Shown here: piece by piece, positions 25,963 through 33,608 of the stretch
Numbering within the stretch: position 1 is the stretch's first letter
Layout: each line of letters starts with the position of its first letter
Assembly (NCBI RefSeq): GCF_030161555.1
Contig: NZ_BSUK01000001.1
Location: 1,984,001 to 2,048,000, forward strand
Direction of reading: 5' to 3'
DNA length: 64,000 bases
Origin: Luteimicrobium album
GTDB lineage: Bacteria; Actinomycetota; Actinomycetes; Actinomycetales; Cellulomonadaceae
Notes under the pieces: model-generated
Databases searched by the model: none
Told to the model about the DNA's origin: nothing
Seen by the model: only the letters and a program-made list of their open reading frames with translations
Program-made: the position numbers and the translations under genes

Positions 25963-26470
25963 GTGACAGTGCTGCCCGACCCCCGCCTCGCCTGGCCCGG
26001 ACCGCCGCTCGCGCGCGCCCGTGCGCTGCACGTGAGCGCCGTCGTCGGGCGCGGGCCGGAGGCCTTCGCGCGGGCTGCGGACGCGATCGCCACCTGGCGC
26101 ATGCACGACGGCGCCGGGGTGCGCGTGCACGACCCGTCCGGTGGTGCGCCGGCGCGAGCGGCGGAGGGTGCGCGTGCGGGTCCGGCTCGGCCTGCTCCCG
26201 CTGGGCGGCACGTGCCGAGTGGTGGACGCCGGCCGCGACGACTCCGCCGCCTGGGTGCTCTACGCCACCGAGCCGGACCACGTCGAGCAGGGGACCGAGC
26301 TCTTCGCCGTCCTGCTCGACGACGACGGCGACGTCCGTGGGGACGTCGCCGCGTGGTCGCAGCCGCGTGCCTGGCCGCTGCGCGTGGCCGGGCCGGTCGG
26401 GCGGCTCGGGCAGCGCGTGATCGCGCGCCGCTACCTGGGCGCCCTCGCCCGTCTCAGCCGGCCGCGCTGA
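25963..26470 (+). CDS. DUF1990 family protein (frame break near 26165)
   Basis: A GTG at 25963 opens a frame with FARAADAIATWRMHDGAGVRV. The translation continues in another frame from about 26165 as RLGLLPLGGTCRVV, WVLYATEPDHVEQGTELFAV and GPVGRLGQRVIARRYLGAL. These are the conserved parts of DUF1990, a domain of about 160 residues of unknown function related to START-like folds. The full span corresponds to about 170 codons, the family length, so the break is probably an error in the sequence. No neighbour suggests a function. Confidence 0.68.
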
Positions 26471-26479
26471 GCCGCGCCG

Positions 26480-26861
26480 CCGGGTGTGTGGCCCGCAGCA
26501 CCCCACGCCGAGCGTGACCACCTCGGCCGCGCGCAGCGCTGGCGACAGCGAGAAGCCCGAAGGGCCCCGTACAGGTTCTCGCCGGTGTTGAAAGCCGTCA
26601 CGACCAGCGCCTTCGCCGGGGGTCGCGGCGTCCGGCCCGGCGCGGAGACGGCTCGCCTCGATCCCGTTGACCCCCGGCATGTGGCGTCCGTCGTCACGAC
26701 GTCCGGCCACAGTTTGCGGGGAGCCGGACCGTCGCAGCGCCGTCGGCGACCTCACCGACGACGTCGAGCCCATGCCACGCGACGATGGTCGCGTGGCCGG
26801 CGCGGACGAGGGCCCGTTCGTCGCGGACGAGCACGCTCACGCGACGCTCGGGGCCGGTCAC
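26480..26861 (-). pseudogene. Remnant of a LuxR-type response regulator receiver domain
   Basis: From a GTG at 26861 the minus strand reads RRVSVLVRDERALVRAGHAT and GLDVVGEVADGAATV, then in other frames LWPDVVTTD, MPGVNGIEASRLRAGPDAAT and ALVVTAFNTGENLYGAL. These are the strands of a NarL/LuxR receiver domain (phospho-acceptor region VVTTD for the usual VVxMD, then MPGxxGIEA). Several frameshifts and an in-frame stop interrupt it, the phospho-acceptor motif is altered, and no helix-turn-helix domain follows. I take it as a decayed gene and not only sequence error. Confidence 0.55.
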
Positions 26862-26899
26862 GGACCCTCCTGGGTCTGGGTGCGGCTCACCCGAGCAGG

Positions 26900-27135
26900 G
26901 TGAGCGCGTGCCGGGAACGGTGCCCGATCTGGCTTGTCACGGCGAGGGACGGCACTCTCGCGGTCGTCGTGGCCGCCTGCCTGGCGGTTGTGGGTTCCGC
27001 GCTGGCGGTCGACCAGGCGGTGGGATACCCCGGAGGTTCGCCGTGCTCGGCGGCGAGCTCGCGGCCGGCCGCCCACAGGACGGCGGTTTCGTGCTGGCGG
27101 CGCGCTTCCCCGTCGCCGACGTGTCGAGCTCGTGA
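26900..27135 (+). pseudogene. Remnant of a sensor histidine kinase (N- and C-terminal pieces joined)
   Basis: One frame gives a membrane segment GTLAVVVAACLAVVGSALAV, as at the N-terminus of many actinobacterial kinases. About 100 bases later another frame gives VLGGELAAGRPQDGGFVLAA and RFPVA, which resembles the final strand of a HATPase domain (GGxLxAGPxPxGGFxVxAxLP). The whole phosphotransfer and ATP-binding region is missing. Placed next to a broken response regulator, this looks like an eroded two-component system. Evidence is only similarity by eye over short stretches. The rest of 26471-27192 shows no intact gene. Confidence 0.35.
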
Positions 27136-27192
27136 GCCGAAACCGTGGCGTGTCGGCGCCGCCACCCGAGCAACTGCCGCTACCTTCCTCGC

Positions 27193-27792
27193 ATGTCGAC
27201 GACCGGCCTGATCAGCATGATGTCCGCGAGCGCCCTGGTCGTCGGTGCGATGACCATCCTCGTCCCGACCTCGGCGCAGGCGGTGGCCCGCTGCGCGACG
27301 AGTGCCGACTCCGGCAAGTACAAGGAGACGATCAGCAAGCCGTCGTACGTGTGGGACATCCCGCAGCGCGACCACGAGGAGAACTACTCGGGCGCGGCGG
27401 AGAAGATCACGTTCGAGGTGACGAGCTCGACTTCTCGCACGAACTCGGTCGGGGTCAAGGTCGACGTCGGTGGCCAGTGGGCGGTCTTCGAGGCCAAGGT
27501 GGGTGTGGACCTCGGGACGTCGAGCACGAAGACCTCGCTGACGAAGACAACGCGCGCCTACACGCTGAAGTCGGGTGACGTCTACCTCTTCGGGCAGGGG
27601 ACCGGACGCTACACGGCGACGGAGTCGATCTACCGGTGCGTCCGGATCAACATCGACGGCATCTACGGCTGGCGGCTGCAGAAGACGAGCAAGGTCACCG
27701 GCTACACGGGCAGGGCCCAGAGCGTCGTCGGCTGCAAGCAGAAGCCGAAGGCCGGCACCATGGCGGCGAAGCTCAAGACCTACTGCCCGTGA
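27193..27792 (+). CDS. Small secreted protein of unknown function
   Basis: A 199-residue protein from ATG 27193. A signal peptide (ISMMSASALVVGAMTILVP, cleavage after AQA) leads to a mature beta-rich domain with four cysteines (for example ARCATSAD, IYRCVRIN, VVGCKQKP and a C-terminal TYCP), which may form disulfides. The centre TFEVTSSTSRTNSVGVKVDV and VFEAKVGVDLGTSSTKTSLT have the alternating pattern of ETX/MTX2-like pore-forming or related beta proteins, but this is only a resemblance. Its stop overlaps the next gene (GTGA), so the two are coupled. Confidence 0.7.
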   Translation: MSTTGLISMMSASALVVGAMTILVPTSAQAVARCATSADSGKYKETISKPSYVWDIPQRDHEENYSGAAEKITFEVTSSTSRTNSVGVKVDVGGQWAVFEAKVGVDLGTSSTKTSLTKTTRAYTLKSGDVYLFGQGTGRYTATESIYRCVRINIDGIYGWRLQKTSKVTGYTGRAQSVVGCKQKPKAGTMAAKLKTYCP

Positions 27793-28391
27793 GCGGCGGC
27801 CCGTGGTCCACTCGTGAGGTGGAACACGACCTGACGCTCACCGGTCACGGCCTCACCCTGCGCCCCCTCGCGCCCGACGACGCCGCGGAGCTCCTCGCGC
27901 TCGTCGACGCCGCGTCCTGGCAGGGCTTCACGAGTCCCGTCCCCCGGGACGAGGACGCCATGAGCGACTGGATCCACGCGTCGGTGACGACGCCCGCGAA
28001 GCTGGCGTTCGCCGTCGTCGGCGGCGGGGGAGAGCTGCGCGGGACGACCTCGTTCTACGACCTGTCACGCGACCAGGGTCGCGTCGAGGTCGGGAGCACC
28101 CTGTACGGACGGGCGTGGTGGGGCGGGCCCACGAACCCGGCCGCGAAGCTCCTGCTGTTCACGCAGGCCTTCGACGGGTGGGGCCTCGAGCGCGTCGCGC
28201 TGCGGGCGGACGCGCGGAACACCCGGTCGCTCGCGGCGATCGAGCGGCTCGGCGCCGTGCGCGAGGGGGCGCTCCGGTCGCACCGGGTCGCAGGCGACGG
28301 GACGCGTGGCGACACCGTCTACTTCTCCGTCGTGGCCGCCGAGTGGCCCGCCGTGCGTGCGGGTCTCGAGGCGCGGCTCGCTCGGGCCTGA
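27789..28391 (+). CDS. GNAT-family acetyltransferase (RimJ/RimL type)
   Basis: A protein of about 200 residues with a GNAT domain: LTGHGLTLRPLAPDDAAEL, GTTSFYDLSRDQGRVEVGST, then WWGGPTNPAAKLLLFTQAFD and LERVALRADARNTRSLAAIERLGAV, which is the acetyl-CoA binding and C-terminal region of the RimJ/RimL (Acetyltransf_3) subgroup. The acceptor is unknown; relatives modify protein N-termini or small amines. GTG 27789 overlaps the upstream stop. A GTG at 27816 is an alternative start. Confidence 0.82.
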   Translation: MSGGPWSTREVEHDLTLTGHGLTLRPLAPDDAAELLALVDAASWQGFTSPVPRDEDAMSDWIHASVTTPAKLAFAVVGGGGELRGTTSFYDLSRDQGRVEVGSTLYGRAWWGGPTNPAAKLLLFTQAFDGWGLERVALRADARNTRSLAAIERLGAVREGALRSHRVAGDGTRGDTVYFSVVAAEWPAVRAGLEARLARA

Positions 28392-28395
28392 CCCG

Positions 28396-29007
28396 TCACT
28401 CGTCGACGACGAGACCCACGTGGTCCGTGAGGGCGGGCAGGAGGTCGAGCGCCTGGGTCCCGGTGATGCGCGCGCCGCGCAGGCCACTGACGCCGCGGAG
28501 CACGCGGAGTGCGCCCGTCGCGAGGCCCGTGAGGTCGGCGCCCGTGAGCGTGGCGCGGTCCACGACGAGCTCGCGGACGGTGACGTCGCGCAGGACGAGC
28601 TTCGCGGCCTTCGCGCCCGTGAGGTCGAGCTCGCCGATGGCCACGCCCTCGAGCGTGACGTCCGTGAGCCGTGCGTCGCGGAGGTTGAGGTAGTCGATCT
28701 TGCCGCCGGTGATCCTGACCCGCCGCCAGTCCGCGTCGAACGCCGGCACCCCGCCCAGGCGCGAGTCCCGCACGACGACGTCCAGCCAGTCTCCCGACGT
28801 GACGTCGAGCGTCGTGGCGCTCACCGTGTCGAGCGTGGTGTCGCCGAGGCGGGCGTGCCTCAGCACGACCTCGTCGAGCCGGACGCCGCGCCACGTGCAG
28901 CCGTCGACCCGGGAGTCGGTGCCGTCCTGGCCGGTCAGGTCGTCGCCGTCGAGGGTGACGTCGTCGACGTAGGACTCGGGCTCGAGCACGAAGGGCATGG
29001 GCGTCAT
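28396..29007 (-). CDS. Pentapeptide-repeat-like protein
   Basis: A protein of about 203 residues that after VLEPESYVDD consists of five-residue steps such as LDGDDLTGQDG, WRGVRLDEVVLRHARLGDTT, INGLxLRDARLTDVTLEG-type turns and ELDLTGAKAAKLVLRDVTV. Hydrophobic residues recur every fifth position, as in right-handed quadrilateral beta-helices. Members include DNA-mimic gyrase protectors, but most have unknown roles. It is convergent with the acetyltransferase gene. Starts at 29007 and 28998 are equally possible, since neither has a clear ribosome site. Confidence 0.75.
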   Translation of the reverse strand: MTPMPFVLEPESYVDDVTLDGDDLTGQDGTDSRVDGCTWRGVRLDEVVLRHARLGDTTLDTVSATTLDVTSGDWLDVVVRDSRLGGVPAFDADWRRVRITGGKIDYLNLRDARLTDVTLEGVAIGELDLTGAKAAKLVLRDVTVRELVVDRATLTGADLTGLATGALRVLRGVSGLRGARITGTQALDLLPALTDHVGLVVDE

Positions 29008-29087
29008 CGTGGCACGCGGCACCGACGTGCTCACGTATGTTCCGTGGCCTGCGCGTTGCTGGCATGTCCGCGACGGGGCGCTCGGCG

Positions 29088-30019
29088 TCAGCCCCGAGGC
29101 GTGACCGACCCCGTGAAGTGCGTCGACCCCTTGCGGGCGTCCCAGCCCTCGTAGACCCAGGCTGCGCCGTCGGGCCGGACGGACACGTCGACCGTGCCCG
29201 GCAGGAGCACCGGCTTCGCGAACTCGACCGTCCAGTCGTAGGCGTCGCCGCGCTCGCGCGCGAGCCCGGCCAGCGCGCGCGATGCCGTGTACATCCCGTG
29301 CGCGATGGCGCGGGGGAACCCGAGCGCCTTCGCAGACAACGCAGACAGGTGGATCGGGTTCCGGTCGCCCGACACGGCCGCGTACCGGCGTCCGGTCCCG
29401 GCGTCGAGGGTCCACCGCCCGGTCGGGAGCGGATGCCCATCCGAGTTGTCAGAACCACGCTCCCGTATACGGGACTCCGGTTCTGACAACTCGCCGGCGC
29501 CGGGGAGGGACACGCCCTTCGCGAGGTACGTCGACACGCCGCGCCAGGCGGGGGCGTCGTCGGCCGGGTCGGTGCGCACCTCGGTCACCAGGTCCACCTG
29601 CGCACCCCGGCGGTGCGGCCGCAGGTCCTGCGCCCAGGCTCGTACCTCCAGCACGTCGCCGACGACGACGGGTCGCACCACCTGCACCGCGTTGGCCAGG
29701 TGCACCATGCCGAGCAGGGGAGCGGGAAGTCGTCGCGGGTCATGAGCGCCGTCGCGACGGGGAAGGCCAGCACGTGCACGAAGCCCGCAGGCAGCGCGTC
29801 CGACGCCGGCTCCCCGACGACCCGGTCGTAGGCGGCGAGGCGCTCACGCAGCGCCGGGTCTCCGGTGCCGACTCCCGCGACCCGCAGCGCGACGTCGGGC
29901 AGGACGAGGTCGCCGCGCGACGGCCGCACGCGCGCCACCGCCGACCCCGCGAGCCCGCGCGCGTAGAGCCCGCCGAGCCCGGGGACGCCGTCGAGCGTGA
30001 CGGTCTGACGTTCGCTCAC
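29088..30019 (-). CDS. MaoC-like double hotdog dehydratase (frame break near 29720)
   Basis: With one base restored at the GGGG run near 29720 the gene encodes about 310 residues. The N-terminal hotdog half starts [19 protein letters not shown]. The C-terminal half has the hydratase-2 motif [20 protein letters not shown] with catalytic aspartate and histidine, followed by [17 protein letters not shown]. Such enzymes hydrate or dehydrate enoyl thioesters. The stop of the FabG-like gene overlaps its GTG, so the two are coupled with the thiolase in a fatty-acid cluster. A palindromic insertion lies between the two halves (see 29442-29493). Confidence 0.78.
29442..29493. repeat. 52-base palindromic element inserted in frame in the MaoC gene
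   Basis: Outer arms CGAGTTGTCAGAACC (29442-29456) and GGTTCTGACAACTCG (29479-29493) are perfect complements, and the centre holds the 12-base palindrome CCCGTATACGGG. The minus-strand reading is open and encodes [18 protein letters not shown] between the two hotdog halves. Its base composition differs from its surroundings. It looks like a small mobile palindrome tolerated in a linker, similar in principle to the protein-coding palindromic elements of Rickettsia. Confidence 0.6.
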
Positions 30020-31410
30020 TGGCCCACCAGGTTCTGCCCGCACACGCGCACGACCTGCCCGTTCACGCCGCCCGCGACGGGCGAAGCCAGGAACGCGATG
30101 GTCTCGGCGACGTCGACGGGCAATCCGCCCTGCTGGAGCGAGTCGAGCCGCCGCGCGACCTGCCGGGTGAGCGCGGGGATCTTCGCGGTCATCTCGGTCT
30201 CGATGAACCCGGGCGCGACCGCGTTCACGGTGCCCCCGGTGGGCGCGAGCAGCGGCCCGGTCGCCCGGACCATGCCGATCACCCCGGCCTTGGAGGCCGC
30301 GTAGTTCGTCTGGCCGCGGTTCCCCGCGATGCCCGACGTCGACGCGAGCGACACGATCCGCGCGCCCTCGGCGAGCTTGCCGGACGCGAGGAGCTGCTCG
30401 TTCATCCGGAGCTGCGCCGCGATGTTCACCCCGACCACGGAGTCCCAGCGGTCGGGCGTCATGTTGGCCAGCAGCTTGTCGCGCGTGATCCCGGCGTTGT
30501 GCACGACGACGTCCAGGTGTCCGTGGCGCTCAAGCGCGTGCGCGAGCAGGCGGTCGCCCGCGTCGGGGGCGGTGATGTCGAGCTGGAGCGCGGTGCCGCG
30601 TACCTGGTTCGCGACCTTGGCGAGAGCGTCGCCCGCAGCGGGGACGTCGACGCACACGACGGTCGCGCCGTCGCGGGCGAGGACCTTGGCGATGGCCGCA
30701 CCGATGCCGCGGGCGGCGCCCGTGACGACCGCGACCTTGCCGTCGAGCGGCTTCTCCCAGGCGGTCTCGGCCGCCGGGAGGACCCCGCGTCCGACGACAC
30801 CGTGACGAGCTGCCCGTCCACGAACGCGCTCTTCGACGAGAGGAAGAACCGCAGCAGCCCGGCGACCGACGGCCCGTCGAGCGTCGCGTCGCCGCTCAGC
30901 ACGATCCCGTTCCCCGTCGCGCCCGCACGCAGCTCTTTCGCGACGGACCGGAGCACCCCGTCGATCCCGACGCGCACCGCGGAGAGCGCAGGGCCGTCGT
31001 CCGGCGTGGCGGCGCGAGAGACCGTGACGATGCGCCCGCTGGGCGCGACCCGCCGGAGCGTCGAGCCGAGCGCCAGCATCGGCCCCGACAGGCCGGTCGG
31101 CTCCTCGACCTCGGTCAGCACGACGACGACGCCGGCCCAGCGGCCGCCGTCCTCGAGCTGGCTCGGGTGGCGGCGGACGTCGAGGCCCCAGCCGGTGAGC
31201 AGGCGCGCGACGGCGTCGGCGTCCGGGGAGGTGGGTGCGGCGTCGGGCGCGGGGGCAGGCTGTCGCCGCGGCCCAGGACGAGCACCGGGCCGGTGACGAG
31301 CGGCTGGCCCGGCTCGTACCGGCGCAGCACGGCAGGCCGGGGAGGCCGAGCCGCTTCGCGAGCTTCTTGGTGACGCCGCTGTTGACGAGGTGGAGGTAGG
31401 TGTCGCTCAC
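30016..31410 (-). CDS. High-molecular-weight FabG-type 3-oxoacyl reductase (three frame breaks)
   Basis: About 465 codons once three single-base breaks (near 31335, 31255 and 30785) are allowed. The N-terminal part, [20 protein letters not shown] and [20 protein letters not shown], is the flavodoxin-like domain found only in HMwFabG (FabG4) proteins. The C-terminal part is a classical short-chain dehydrogenase with [48 protein letters not shown] and the YxxxK pair in NYAASKAG. These enzymes reduce 3-oxoacyl-CoA or -ACP with NAD(P)H. The position between thiolase and MaoC supports a beta-oxidation or reverse role. Confidence 0.8.
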   Translation of the reverse strand: MSDTYLHLVNSGVTKKLAKRLGLPGLPCCAGTSRASRSSPARCSSWAAATACPRARRRTHLPGRRRRRAPAHRLGPRRPPPPEPARGRRPLGRRRRRADRGRGADRPVGADAGARLDAPAGRAQRAHRHGLSRRHAGRRPCALRGARRDRRGAPVRRERAACGRDGERDRAERRRDARRAVGRRAAAVLPLVEERVRGRAARHGVVGRGVLPAAETAWEKPLDGKVAVVTGAARGIGAAIAKVLARDGATVVCVDVPAAGDALAKVANQVRGTALQLDITAPDAGDRLLAHALERHGHLDVVVHNAGITRDKLLANMTPDRWDSVVGVNIAAQLRMNEQLLASGKLAEGARIVSLASTSGIAGNRGQTNYAASKAGVIGMVRATGPLLAPTGGTVNAVAPGFIETEMTAKIPALTRQVARRLDSLQQGGLPVDVAETIAFLASPVAGGVNGQVVRVCGQNLVGQ

Positions 31411-31454
31411 TGTGGTCCTTTCGGGCGGGCGCTGAGGTCGGGCGAGGCCGGCGG

Positions 31455-32801
31455 TCAGGCGCTCTCGAGGATCGCGGTGGCGCCGAGACCGCCGGCCGCG
31501 CAGATCGAGATCAGGGCGCGGGCCGGCTTGCCCGTCTCCGCGGCCCGCTGCGCCAGCATCTTCGCGGTGGACGCGACGATCCGCCCGCCGGTCGCCGCGA
31601 ACGGGTGGCCCGCGGCGAGCGAGGAGCCGTGGACGTTGAGGACCGAGCGGTCGACCTTGCCGAGCGGCGCGTCGAGGCCGAGGCGCTCGCGGCAGAACGT
31701 GTCGTCCTCCCACGCGGCGAGGATCGTGAGGACGGTCGACGCGAACGCTTCGTGGATCTCGACGAAGTCGAAGTCGCCGAGCGTCAGGCCGTTGCGGGCG
31801 AGCAGGCGCGGCACCGCGTAGGCGGGGGCCATGAGCAGGCCCTCGGCGCCGTGGACGAAGTCGACCGCGGCGGTCTCGGCGTCGACGAACCGAGCGAGCA
31901 CCGGCAGCGAGCGCTCGGCGGCCCACTCGCGGCTCGCGAGCAGGACGGTCGAGGCGCCGTCGGTCAGCGGGGTCGAGTTGCCGGCGGTCATGCTCGGCTC
32001 CGTGCCGGCGAGGTTCTTGCCGTAGACGGGCTTGAGCTTCGCGAGCTTCTCGAGCGAGCTGTCGGTGCGGAGGTTGTTGTCGCGCGACAGGCCGCGGAAC
32101 GGGGTGACGAGGTCGTCGAAGAACCCCGCCTCGTACGCGGCGGCCAGGTTCTGGTGGCTCGCGAGAGCGAGCTCGTCCTGGGCCTCACGGGAGATGCCCC
32201 ACTGCGCCGTCGTGATGGCCTGGTGCTCGCCCATCGAGAGGCCGGTGCGCGGCTCGTCGGTGCCGGGCGGGTTCGGCTTGAGGTCCGCGGGCCGCAGCTT
32301 CGTGAACGCCTTGAGGCGCGCCTGGGTGGTCTTGGCGTGCTGCGCCTCGAGGAGGACGCGGCGCAGGCCCTCGCTCACGGCGATGGGCGCGTCGGACACG
32401 GTGTCGGTGCCGCCCGCGACGCCGGAGTCCTGCTGGCCGAGGCGGATCTTGTTCGCGACGGCGATGGTCGCCTCGAGGCCCGTCGCGCACGCCTGCTGGA
32501 GGTCGTAGGCGGGTGTCGCGGCGTCGAGCGACGAGCCGAGCACCGACTCGCGGATCAGGTTGAAGTTCCGCGAGTGCTTGAGGACGGCGCCGCCGACCAC
32601 CTCGCCGAGACGCTCGCCCTGGAGCCCGAACCGGGCGACGAGGCCCTCGAGCGCGGCGGTGAACATGTCCTGGTTGGAGGCCGTGCGGTACGCCGATCCG
32701 GCGCGGGCGAAGGGGATGCGGTTGCCCCCGACGATCACGGCGTCGCGCACCGCGGGTGCGGTGGCTGCGGCTGCGGTGGGGGCGGTCTTGCGGGGTGACA
32801 T
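31455..32801 (-). CDS. Acetyl-CoA C-acyltransferase (thiolase)
   Basis: A 448-residue thiolase. The nucleophilic cysteine is in [18 protein letters not shown], the active-site histidine in [12 protein letters not shown], the second catalytic region in [19 protein letters not shown], and the final cysteine in [16 protein letters not shown]. Its length and the long insertion after residue 190 match FadI-like actinobacterial thiolases of fatty-acid oxidation. It is the first gene of a thiolase-FabG-MaoC run and diverges from the TetR gene across a 73-base gap with an operator-like repeat. Confidence 0.92.
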   Translation of the reverse strand: MSPRKTAPTAAAATAPAVRDAVIVGGNRIPFARAGSAYRTASNQDMFTAALEGLVARFGLQGERLGEVVGGAVLKHSRNFNLIRESVLGSSLDAATPAYDLQQACATGLEATIAVANKIRLGQQDSGVAGGTDTVSDAPIAVSEGLRRVLLEAQHAKTTQARLKAFTKLRPADLKPNPPGTDEPRTGLSMGEHQAITTAQWGISREAQDELALASHQNLAAAYEAGFFDDLVTPFRGLSRDNNLRTDSSLEKLAKLKPVYGKNLAGTEPSMTAGNSTPLTDGASTVLLASREWAAERSLPVLARFVDAETAAVDFVHGAEGLLMAPAYAVPRLLARNGLTLGDFDFVEIHEAFASTVLTILAAWEDDTFCRERLGLDAPLGKVDRSVLNVHGSSLAAGHPFAATGGRIVASTAKMLAQRAAETGKPARALISICAAGGLGATAILESA

Positions 32802-32850
32802 CGGGGGTCCTCTCGCCTCGTTGCTCGGAATGCTCGAATGTCCAAGACTC

Positions 32851-32867
32851 ACAGTACCTGATACTGT
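32851..32867. promoter_or_regulatory. Operator-like inverted repeat between thiolase and TetR genes
   Basis: ACAGTA-CCTGA-TACTGT is a perfect six-base dyad with a five-base spacer, eight bases before the TetR GTG and 50 bases before the thiolase ATG. Its position fits binding by the divergently encoded TetR protein to control both directions. Confidence 0.6.
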
Positions 32868-32874
32868 CGGTCTC

Positions 32875-33608
32875 GTGAGTGCAACGACGCAGTCCTCCTC
32901 GCTGGAGGCTCCCCCGAGCCCACGGCCGAGCCCGCCACCACCGACGGCCGCTCGACGCGCTGGGACGACCACCGTGCCGCCCGCCGCGCCGCGCTCGTCA
33001 ACGCGACCCGCAAGGCCGTGCACCGCAAGGGCTCCGACGTCTCGATGGAAGAGATCGCCGCCTTCGCCGGCACCTCCAAGTCCATCATCTACCGCTACTT
33101 CGAGGACAAGGTAGGCCTGCAGATCGCCGTGGGCGCGCAGGTCGTCGCCGAGATCCGCGACGCCCTCGACCAGGCGCTCCACTCCGCCGAGTCCCTGCGC
33201 GACGGCATCGCCGCGATGGTCGACACCTACCTCGCGATGATCGAGCACTCCCCGAACGTGTACTACTTCGTGACGCGCACGGGCTCGATCATCGGGTCCG
33301 ACGCCGGCCCCCGGATCACGGGCGACGGCCGTCCGCCGCTCACGACGTTCATCGACGAGATCGACGAGCTCATGCGCGTGCCGGCCGTCCGTGAGCTCGG
33401 CCTCGACGAGGTCGCCGCGTCGGCCTGGGCGACGGGCCAGTCGTCGTTCGTGCGAGGCACGGGCGAGTGGTGGCTGGCGCGTCGTGGCCAGGCCGGTGTC
33501 CCCGACCGGGACGCGCTCGCCGAGCAGATCACCACCTGGCTGTGGGAGGGCGTGACCGCGGCGAGCCGCGCCGCCTCCGGGCCGAAGTCCATCGCGAAGG
33601 AGTCCTGA
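32875..33608 (+). CDS. TetR-family regulator (frame break near 32917)
   Basis: The intended protein is about 244 residues. After a low-complexity N-terminus (frame lost at a CCCCC run near 32917) come RAARRAALVNATRKAVHRKG and DVSMEEIAAFAGTSKSIIYR, YFEDK, a textbook TetR helix-turn-helix. The ligand domain has IAAMVDTYLAMIEHSPNVYY and WATGQSSFVRGTGEWWL, as in regulators of fatty-acid genes. Its stop overlaps the ATG of the acyl-CoA oxidase-like gene by one base. Placement between divergent beta-oxidation genes suggests it represses them until an acyl-CoA is bound. Confidence 0.8.
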
